9,812 nucleotides of DNA, from contig CAMOXE010000046.1 in the NCBI GenBank assembly GCA_946628865.1, positions 1-9,812 on the forward strand, in the 5' to 3' direction. Origin of the DNA: an uncultured Clostridia bacterium (lineage in GTDB: Bacteria > Bacillota > Clostridia > Christensenellales > Borkfalkiaceae). Below are positions 1 to 6,300 of the stretch, in pieces (within the stretch, counting starts at the first letter, position 1; each line of letters opens with the position of its first letter). The notes below the pieces were generated by a model. The model saw nothing but the letters and a program-made list of their open reading frames with translations. It was not told the DNA's origin and ran no database searches. The translations under genes were made by a program, and so were the position numbers.

Positions 1-197
1 AATTGACCTGTCGGAAATCTCGCTATCGCGCCGTGATGCCCCGCTGCCGTATCGGAAGATATATGGATAAATACGTTGTCTATCGTTCCGCCGCTCAACG
101 TGTCAACGAGAAGTCCTCCGTAACCGGAAACGTCTGCGTTGACTATGCCAAGATTCTTTATTGTGCCGTTCAGATTTCCGAAAAGCGCAGTGAACTG
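1..197. repeat. Copy A of a near-identical 197-base direct repeat
   Basis: This tract matches 3672-3868 at 196 of 197 positions by direct reading. The one difference is g at 100 against a at 3771, giving Thr739 here and Met1108 in the lipoprotein. It encodes residues 707-771 of the large secreted protein, from QFTALFGN to FPTGQ. Identity stops sharply at 198, at a codon boundary, although protein homology continues. The other end cannot be seen because the window ends inside the tract. Confidence 0.97.
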
Positions 198-2315
198 ATC
201 TTCACCGCAAGCAAGACCATATACGGTGTGTCCTCGTCCGTCAAACGTGCCCGCGAAAACATTGCCGCGGTTCGCCATAGTCTTGCCGCTATAATCGATA
301 TCGGCCGTAAGGATATAGTATCTGCCTGCAGTCGTGCCGGGATTTGTAAGGAACGAGTTAAGACTCGTTGCATCCGAATAAGCATACTCGACGATATCAA
401 AAGTTCCGCGATAAACGTTAGCGTCGGTAAATATTTCCAAAGACGAATTTTCACCGTAAACGTCTGCGAAATATGTCTCCGCAAGAGCCGTAAACGCGTC
501 GCTCGGATAACTTATATCGGTTCCGTTTACGGTAACGTTTTCGACGTCGCCCGTAAGAGCACCGACTGTAAGCCCCGATTTAAGAGAAGAATCGTCCGCA
601 CCTTTAACAACCGTATTTAAAGTTCCCCAATTTACTATCGCGCGTTCTTTAAAAGCGGCGTACACGTCTTTATTCGCGGTTATTTCCGTAAAAGCAGCCG
701 GATTTCCGCCGTTATCTTCCCAACGCGTAAACGTATAATACGTTTCCGAGGTTTCGGCCTTGGTAGGCTCGGTCGCATAAACCGCATCCGCGCCGTAACG
801 AACGTTTTCCGTATAAACCTTGTCTTCGCCTACATAATAATTTACTTCGTAAACTTGTCTGTCGTAATAAACGTCAACGACCGTCGTGCCGTCCGCCGCG
901 ATAGTTCCCTGCTCGAAAGCCTTTGCGGTAAAGCCGGTATAAGTCTTCGCCACTGCAGCCGTCGTCTCAGCCGTCGTGCCGGTAAGATTATCGGTGTCCG
1001 CAAGCGTATATTCGTCGTCCGAAACGTTCTGCTTATAATGTTTTACGGTATAAGCCGTATCGGTATTCGCCGTCCACACCGCTTTTACGGTAATGTTCCC
1101 GATGACCGTTTCCGTGCCGTCAAGGTCAATGTAGGAGTCTTCTCCCGTTTGAAGTTGCCATTTTACGAAAGTATATCCCGTTTTGGTCGGAATTATTTCG
1201 TCCAATGCGCTCGACGCAGTTCCGTAAGGTACGCTCGCCGCCGCTATTTCGTTTCCGCCGTTCGTGTCGAACGTCACCGTATAAGTTCTCGTCGTTTCCG
1301 TAAACGTCGCGGTATAAGTCGCGTCGCCCGTATCTGCCGCAGGTGTGACGTCCCAACCGTTATCCCAAGTATAAGAATACTGCGCGGTCGCGGTCTTGGT
1401 CGGAGTTTCGCCCGTATAAGCGGGAACTTCGCCGTATGCGACTTCGTTAGTGTCGAGCGTATTGCCGTCGCCGTCTTTCCATGTAATGCAATAAGTATTT
1501 ACAGTGTATTTAGCGTAGAGGTTTGTATCTCCGGTAACTTTCGTTCCGTTCTCACCGAACGTCCAGGCGGCAGTTCCGGCTGCATTTTTCCATGCGTCGA
1601 AAGTGTATCCCGTTACTTCGGGTGCGGTAACTTTCGCTTCCGCTATGGTATCTCCGTATTGCTTTTCTTCACTTCCGTCGTCTATTGCGTTGCCGTCTTT
1701 ATCATAATAAGTTATAGTATAGGTATGGATATAAGTTTCGGCAAAATCGGCTCCGTTTTCCGTATCTGCAAGCACGGCGTCAGCCATAGAGGCAACGCCC
1801 GCTTCATTTCTGTAAATCGTCTTTTCTCCGTTTACGACATAAGGCATAACGGCAAGTTTCACGTTGCTCTTATCGGTAGGAACGTTGTATATTGCTACTA
1901 CGCTCTCGTAATAGTCTACTTCGTTTTCCGTTATCGCTTTCCAATAATCGGTAGTGTCGAGATCGTAAACGCCTGCCACTTCCGCATTAGCCTTTATAAG
2001 TCCGCCTTCAAGCGTTTTCGCTATGGCGTTCGACGTTACCAAAACGCCTGTCTTAACGCCTTCGTTTAACTCTCCGTCCGTCATAAGCGTTTCAAATTTC
2101 GCTTTTTCAACGCGGACTTTAAACCTTATACCGCCGTTAGGATGCTCATCATCCTTAACTCTCACCGCAATTGCAACCGCAAAGTCAGCCGCAGTGAGTT
2201 CCTCGTCCGCTCTCGCCGTTACGCTCGAATTTATAAGCGTTATTCCAAACAAAAGCGAACACACCGTCATCAGCGCTATTATCGCGCTTAATAATGTCTT
2301 TCTAATGGATGTCAT
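1..2315 (-). CDS. Large secreted surface protein with InlB-type B repeats and a GLUG-type unit (3' end outside window)
   Basis: My translation from ATG at 2315 stays open for 771 codons to the window edge with no stop, so the C-terminus is missing. Residues 1-36 form a signal peptide with a hydrophobic core and probable cleavage after ARA (36); there is no lipobox. Residues about 38-190 form a domain beginning near GGIRF (61-65), resembling a module common in clostridial surface proteins. Residues about 197-557 hold five B-repeat-like units. Residues about 558-640 are a linker and 645-771 the start of a GLUG-type unit (FDGRGHTVYG 691-700; LFGNLNGTIKNLGIVN 711-726). The start is supported by GGAGGAGG four bases upstream. 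It lies 12 bases after a 42-residue peptide gene. By alignment with the lipoprotein at 3311-7093, roughly 120 residues may be missing. Surface adhesion or glycan binding is inferred; no catalytic motif or wall anchor is visible. The frame is very secure, the function is not. Confidence 0.93.
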   Translation of the reverse strand, partial: MTSIRKTLLSAIIALMTVCSLLFGITLINSSVTARADEELTAADFAVAIAVRVKDDEHPNGGIRFKVRVEKAKFETLMTDGELNEGVKTGVLVTSNAIAKTLEGGLIKANAEVAGVYDLDTTDYWKAITENEVDYYESVVAIYNVPTDKSNVKLAVMPYVVNGEKTIYRNEAGVASMADAVLADTENGADFAETYIHTYTITYYDKDGNAIDDGSEEKQYGDTIAEAKVTAPEVTGYTFDAWKNAAGTAAWTFGENGTKVTGDTNLYAKYTVNTYCITWKDGDGNTLDTNEVAYGEVPAYTGETPTKTATAQYSYTWDNGWDVTPAADTGDATYTATFTETTRTYTVTFDTNGGNEIAAASVPYGTASSALDEIIPTKTGYTFVKWQLQTGEDSYIDLDGTETVIGNITVKAVWTANTDTAYTVKHYKQNVSDDEYTLADTDNLTGTTAETTAAVAKTYTGFTAKAFEQGTIAADGTTVVDVYYDRQVYEVNYYVGEDKVYTENVRYGADAVYATEPTKAETSETYYTFTRWEDNGGNPAAFTEITANKDVYAAFKERAIVNWGTLNTVVKGADDSSLKSGLTVGALTGDVENVTVNGTDISYPSDAFTALAETYFADVYGENSSLEIFTDANVYRGTFDIVEYAYSDATSLNSFLTNPGTTAGRYYILTADIDYSGKTMANRGNVFAGTFDGRGHTVYGLACGEDQFTALFGNLNGTIKNLGIVNADVSGYGGLLVDTLSGGTIDNVFIHISSDTAAGHHGAIARFPTGQ
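645..1727 (-). repeat. Five tandem InlB B-repeat-like modules (protein level)
   Basis: Residues about 197-557 of the large secreted protein split into five units starting near YTITYYDKDG (199), YCITWKDGDG (275), YTVTFDTNGG (345), YTVKHYKQN (422) and YEVNYYVGED (489). Units 1 and 3 are classic: a YTxTF/Y strand, a YG turn, a TGYTF-W core and a closing YAKY or VWT strand. Unit 2 ends in DATYTATFTET, and unit 4 has the TIAADGTTVV form with a DVYYDRQ close. In InlB-type proteins such repeats are small beta-sandwich stalks that hold a functional domain away from the surface, and that role is inferred here. The units differ in DNA sequence, so they are not a recent expansion. Confidence 0.8.
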
Positions 2316-2319
2316 ATTT

Positions 2320-2330
2320 CCTCCTCCTTA
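2320..2330 (-). promoter_or_regulatory. Ribosome site abutting the stop codon of the 42-residue peptide gene
   Basis: Read on the minus strand this is TAAGGAGGAGG followed by AAAT and then ATG. The peptide's stop codon is directly joined to a doubled Shine-Dalgarno sequence, and the start of the large secreted gene lies seven bases from the first GGAGG. A ribosome finishing the peptide would sit on this site, so translational coupling is likely (inference). It also fixes the start of the large gene at 2315. Confidence 0.8.
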
Positions 2331-2456
2331 ATTGAAATCGCCATCATCTAACCAAGTAGAATCCCATTCAAATCCCTGTTCTCCACTTACCGTAAGCACA
2401 TCATCTTCGCCATTAAAGCGGACAACTTTTAAATTTGGCTCTTTATATTTATTCAT
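2328..2456 (-). CDS. 42-residue acidic peptide with PxLxVVxF...DDVLT motif
   Basis: This short gene encodes 42 residues: MNKYKEPNLKVVRF, then NGEDDVLTVSG, then an acidic, aromatic tail with two Trp (31 and 35) ending DDGDFN. It has no signal peptide, membrane segment or Cys. The start is supported by GGAGGG seven bases upstream, partly overlapping the stop of the preceding lipoprotein gene; its own stop touches the next gene's ribosome site. The layout K-x-P-x-L-x-V-x-x-F...D-V-(I/L)-x-T/S-(S/G) resembles very small proteins I recall as common and uncharacterised in gut Clostridia, a resemblance from memory and not a database result. LKVVRF recurs in the tentative 41-residue frame at 2701-2826. 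I do not know its function. A peptide signal, a small modified peptide or a chaperone for the neighbouring exported protein are all open. Translation is likely given the ribosome site and exact spacing. Confidence 0.78.
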   Translation of the reverse strand: MNKYKEPNLKVVRFNGEDDVLTVSGEQGFEWDSTWLDDGDFN

Positions 2457-2462
2457 ATTTTT

Positions 2463-2471
2463 CCCTCCTCA
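2463..2471 (-). promoter_or_regulatory. Ribosome site overlapping the stop of the 70-residue lipoprotein gene
   Basis: On the minus strand the sequence is TGAGGAGGG, then AAAAAT, then the ATG of the 42-residue peptide at 2456. The TGA ending the lipoprotein gene runs directly into GGAGGG. The spacing from GGAGG to ATG is seven bases, as for the first GGAGG at the next junction downstream. The repeated 12-base stop-to-start spacing supports coupled translation of the three genes. Confidence 0.75.
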
Positions 2472-2681
2472 GCCGTTAACTCCTTCGGCTTTCGACCAAT
2501 TCTCGACGTCATAATCCATACCGACTTCGGTCTGGTCCTTGACGTCACCGCCGCCGCTACCAGATTCGACGTCGGTGCTTTGCTTTTCACTCGTTTTTTT
2601 CGAGGAACCGCAACCTGCCGTTAGTGCGCAAGCCGAAAGCATAATCACAGCCGACAGAACGCACATGAGCAATTTCTTCAT
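2469..2681 (-). CDS. Small lipoprotein, 70 residues
   Basis: The N-terminus MKKLLMCVLSAVIML is a typical export signal. Two cysteines could be lipidated: C18 in LSAC, the better lipobox, or C24 in LTAGC. The mature part is a short Lys/Ser-rich stretch, a flexible SGSGGGD segment (41-47) and an acidic tail with one Trp (61). There is no fold large enough for an enzyme. GGAGGTG six bases from ATG makes the start secure. It is followed after 12 bases by the 42-residue peptide gene, so the two are probably co-translated. The acidic tail with Trp near the end is compositionally similar to the 90- and 42-residue neighbours. It could be a membrane-tethered peptide, a docking partner or a small immunity-type protein; nothing here decides among these. 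Confidence 0.82.
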   Translation of the reverse strand: MKKLLMCVLSAVIMLSACALTAGCGSSKKTSEKQSTDVESGSGGGDVKDQTEVGMDYDVENWSKAEGVNG

Positions 2682-2700
2682 GATTCACCTCCAAAAAAGA

Positions 2701-2826
2701 TTAATGTATAAAATTTGCAGTTTTACAAGCGCTACCGACACCGCACTCGCTACCACTTGTAAAACGCACAACTTTTAACTGATTAAAGCCACAAGTCTTT
2801 GCCCCAAACACTTTCGTTTTCTTCAT
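2701..2826 (-). CDS. Possible 41-residue Cys-containing peptide overlapping the upstream gene
   Basis: In a frame different from the 90-residue lipoprotein, ATG at 2826 opens 41 codons that overlap its last 44 bases. The product has a basic start (MKKTKVFGAK), then TCGFNQ, LKVVRF (17-22), TSGSECGVG and SACKT, with Cys at 12, 28 and 34. Its core DNA, TTAAAAGTTGTGCGTTTT, matches that of the 42-residue peptide at 16 of 18 bases in the same reading frame. No good Shine-Dalgarno sequence precedes the ATG, only TAGAG directly before it, and the overlap is long. It may be a real peptide translated by coupling, or a decayed copy of a second peptide gene whose 5' part was lost to the lipoprotein gene. 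No modifying enzyme lies nearby to support a RiPP precursor. Confidence 0.35.
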   Translation of the reverse strand: MKKTKVFGAKTCGFNQLKVVRFTSGSECGVGSACKTANFIH

Positions 2827-3055
2827 CTCTAACAACTACATCAGATTCGCTTTCACTTGTATCTTCTTCAAAATCATCACTATTATCTTCATTCCCGGAA
2901 GATATTTCATCTTCGCTCTGATCGCCGGTTTCTGTAATAATCTCAATTTCAGTCTGATCGTTATCCGATTCGATAATTTGACTGTTATCGACAAGACACG
3001 AAGAGAGCATGAATAAGGCAACAAAAATTATCGTTAAAAGTAATTCTTTTTTCAT
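2783..3055 (-). CDS. Small highly acidic lipoprotein, 90 residues
   Basis: The signal MKKELLLTIIFVALFMLSSC carries a clear lipobox (LSSC) with the lipidated Cys at 20. Residues 21-80 are dominated by Asp, Glu, Ser and Asn and are probably disordered and strongly negatively charged. The C-terminus, ESVWGKDLWL, has two Trp. The start is supported by AAGGG about seven bases upstream, weaker than the sites of the downstream genes. It is the first gene after the 255-base hairpin region and so may head the small-gene operon, but no convincing promoter was found. The next certain gene starts 101 bases downstream, and the interval contains the tentative 41-residue frame. Function is unknown; a charged surface tether, metal-ion binder or partner of the secreted protein in this operon are possibilities only. 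Confidence 0.78.
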   Translation of the reverse strand: MKKELLLTIIFVALFMLSSCLVDNSQIIESDNDQTEIEIITETGDQSEDEISSGNEDNSDDFEEDTSESESDVVVRDEENESVWGKDLWL

Positions 3056-3097
3056 TTTAATCCCTTTTTGATAAGTTAATATCTATCTCCTTTGATC

Positions 3098-3291
3098 TTA
3101 TTGTGCGTTTTTTGCTCTCGCCGCAAGAACTTTAGCCCGTTGCGGCATAGGGAAACGCATAGAACATTCACCTCGCTTGAAAATTTCCTTTATGAAGGAT
3201 CTCGCTTATTTACGGTAGATTCTGACGCGATTGACCGCAAAACGGTAACAATCGCTAATCCGTCGCTACGCTCCTTACATTTGTCCGTCAT
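3098..3291. repeat. Hairpin-rich intergenic element, possibly a dispersed repeat
   Basis: This is most of the 255-base gap between the two gene blocks. Three inverted repeats are visible. GCGATTG/CAATCGC at 3227-3255 continues inward as ACCG/CGGT around a five-base loop. TCCTT/AAGGA is at 3186-3199. GCCGCAA/TTGCGGC with a 13-base loop is at 3120-3146. Two very short minus-strand frames fill the space (3190-3291, 33 residues; 3098-3160, 20 residues), but neither looks like a protein and they are compositionally unlike the neighbouring genes. No T-run follows the hairpins, so they are not simple terminators. A REP/BIME-like dispersed element or a structured RNA leader fits better; only one copy is in the window. 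Confidence 0.4.
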
Positions 3292-3310
3292 AGTTTGCCC
3301 GTGTAAGAAA

Positions 3311-6300
3311 TTATAGAGAAATCTTCTCTTTCGTAGTAGCGGACAGGTAAGTTATTGCTCTTTTAAACACCGCTATCTTATACGAAGTATTATCCCAATA
3401 ATCGCTTTCAAAAGTATATCCGGAACCTGAAAACTCCGAAACGGTCTTTATCGTCAAAGACGCATAAGCGTTCATTGCCGATTTGAAGTTCGCATAACTC
3501 GCGTCGCCGCGCTGGCTCGTCATGTTCCTGTTTGCCGATGACGCGTCAACTATCGCATAAACGTTTTCAAGCGTAGAGCCGCAAGCCCCGTTCAATCCGA
3601 AACCGAAAAGCAATCCGCCGTTGGAGTTCACTGCTCTATTTTCATACCATACAACCGTGTTCGATACGCTGAATTGACCTGTCGGAAATCTCGCTATCGC
3701 GCCGTGATGCCCCGCTGCCGTATCGGAAGATATATGGATAAATACGTTGTCTATCGTTCCGCCGCTCAACATGTCAACGAGAAGTCCTCCGTAACCGGAA
3801 ACGTCTGCGTTGACTATGCCAAGATTCTTTATTGTGCCGTTCAGATTTCCGAAAAGCGCAGTGAACTGCACGGCCCCGCAAGCCAAATTATATACAATAT
3901 GTCCCTTTCCGTCAAAACTTCCGGAAAAAGTTTGACCTCTGTCCGCCATAGCTTTTCCGCTGTAATCAATATCCGCCCCGAGCGTATATATTTTCCCCGC
4001 TGTGTCTTCCGTGGCGGCGTTGCACAAAAATTCGTTAAGTTTTAAAGCGGTCGTGAAACAGTATTCGACAATTTCGATCTTTCCGCCATATACTACTCCG
4101 CCGATAATAATTCTTATATCGGCTAAACCGTTCATTTCCGTAAACACTTCGGACAGAATAGATATCTTATTACCCGAAACAGAATAGGCGACCTGTTCCC
4201 CGTTGATGTTTACTTCCGAAATCGTTCCCGTTATCTGCGATACGTCGATAACCGCCTCATTGCTTATAAGCGATTCGTCGTCGGAATCTTTTATAACCGT
4301 ACCAACAATTCCGATATCTTCGGTTTTCGCTATTTTATATAGCGTATCGGCGGATATTCTCTGCGCTGCTGACGAAATAATATAGACGTTGTAATCGGTC
4401 TTATTCCAATAATCGTTATAAATTCCGCTTTTATCGGTTTCGGTAAATTCAGCAAGAGTTTTTACGACGGAAGAATCGAGCGCATTCATTTGCGACTTGA
4501 AATTTGCGTACGCAGCATCGTTTCTCTGCCCGACCAAATGTCTTGTTCTGCACTCTTCGTCGATAATAACGTACGTTCCCGATATGTCGGCATTTGCCGA
4601 CGCGTTGCCAAAACCAAATAAGGCGCCCGCATATTGGCTTTCAGTAGCGCGTGTTTCAAACCAGATAACGACGTCGGTAATTTTACATCTTCCGAGGACA
4701 AATCTTCCTATCGCACCGTGGTTGCCCGTTCCCGTATCCGATAAAACGTGAATAAATACATTGTCTATTACGGATCCGTCATTGATACAATCCGCAAGTA
4801 GCCCGCCGGATCCGGAAATCGTCGCGTTGACTATGGCAAGATTGTATATTCCCCCCTGTAAAGTACCAAATAATCCCGTAAACTCTTCATTGGAAGAAAC
4901 GTTATATATAGTATGTCCGAGTCCGTCAAAATCTCCGGCATACGTCTGCCCGCGCGTCGCCATGGCTTTGCCGGAATAATCTATATCTTCACCGAGCGAG
5001 TGACATTTAAAAACCGTCTCGTCGTACTGCGCTTTATTAAGTATATCCGAAAGGCGTTCGGCAGTCGTTATAACGTCGTCGTAAACGTTGATTTTATAGA
5101 TTTTATTTCCCGCGTCCGTCTTCAGAACAAACGGCAAGTCTTTACCGCCGATATTATAGACCGCCCCCACCGTGAGTTCGATCTCGCCCGTTTCCCGATT
5201 ATATTTATAATCGCTCTTCGCTATTTCGCTATTGCCTATATAAAGGCTGTTTACCGTAGCGACTTTTTCAACGGGAATCAGATAAATTCCGCCCGCAATG
5301 TATTCGCTTCCGTTTTCGATTTCTTTCGTTGAATTTATATATCCCGATGCCATCGACGCTTTAAAACAAGAAAAGATATTTTCTACTTCACCCGGGTTTT
5401 TGTAAACGTTTATAAAAGTGTCGATAGCAAACGCGTCCACTGCCGATTTTACCGTCGGAATATAACAAGAATCGAAGTCCCAGAATTTACCCGCCTTGCT
5501 TTTGTCGAAATATCCGTTGGCAACAAAATCCGCGTATGATCGTATATGTTCCGAATCCAATTCGTTCATTGCCGCACGGAAAACCTGATATCCTTCGTTG
5601 GTTCTTTGTCCGACAAGGTGCCTATTCGCCTGATTTTCGGCTATAACATAGGTGTTTTCGAAAGTAACTTTCGATCCGTCCGACCCAAAACCGAACAATA
5701 AACCGTTATAAATATGAGCACTTATGCCTTCCCACCATATTACGGAATTGCTTATTACGTTGTTTGTTCCGTCAACTCTCCTGCATATCGCGCCGGACTG
5801 ATCCGTCGTGCCGCCTTTTTTAATATGGATAAATACGTTGTCGATCCTTGCCTCGCCTGACATACTGTCGCAAAGTACACCGTCGCATCCCGTACACATA
5901 TTGACGTTCAACAAGCCTAAATTTTTTATTTCTCCGGAGAGCCCTCCAAATAAACTGTTCCACAATCCGCCCTGACCTGTTACGTCGCCAAGAACGTTGT
6001 ATATCGAATGCCCGAGTCCGTTGAATACGCCCGCAAATCCGTTGTCGGCTATAAGAGTAAGACCGTTAAAATCCACATTCTCACCGAGCGCAAAATATTT
6101 ATCCCTCGTATTCGATGTGGTAGCGTTGTTGAGAAATTCGTACGTCTCTTCCGTAGTTTTTAACACTCTGTCGGCAACTACGGTATAATCGAATTTATAT
6201 CCGTACATATCGTTACAAACGACGTATTTCCTTTCCCCAGATATTATCGTTTTACCGTCCAACGCGCCGTCGTTCACTTTCAACCATGTACCGGAAGTAA

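Noticed and set aside
855..2069. A 404-codon open frame on the plus strand, with shorter ones at 3-620, 3674-4045 and 7736-8134
   Set aside because: They lie antisense to much longer minus-strand genes with signal peptides, ribosome sites and recognisable domains. The plus-strand products are rich in Arg, Ile, Ser and Val without any domain and have no ribosome sites. They arise from codon use on the opposite strand.
2701..2826. Classical bacteriocin or modified-peptide precursor
   Set aside because: Cysteines alone are not enough: no leader cleavage motif, radical-SAM, cyclase or peptide transporter gene is in the window, and the start lacks a ribosome site. Kept only as a tentative frame.
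3056..3119. Promoter for the small-protein operon
   Set aside because: No pair of -35 and -10 boxes with acceptable spacing was found. TTGCGG has only poor partners about 17 bases on. A promoter is expected here from layout but not supported by sequence.
3190..3291. 33-codon minus-strand frame in the intergenic region, with a 20-codon frame at 3098-3160
   Set aside because: The first has no usable ribosome site and both are crossed by inverted repeats. GAGGTG lies ten bases before the second, which is too far and too short a product to support a gene. They are better explained as part of a structured non-coding element.
3315..3329. Possible terminator hairpin AGAGAA-GAT-TTCTCT at the end of the 1260-residue lipoprotein gene
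   Set aside because: The stem is only six weak pairs with a three-base loop, lies almost wholly within the last codons, and is followed by ATAATTTCTT instead of a run of T. It cannot be claimed as a Rho-independent terminator.
198..3671. Transposon or insertion sequence carrying the repeated 197-base tract
   Set aside because: The repeat lies within coding sequence of two homologous modules, and no transposase, terminal inverted repeat or target duplication is seen. Gene conversion explains it better.
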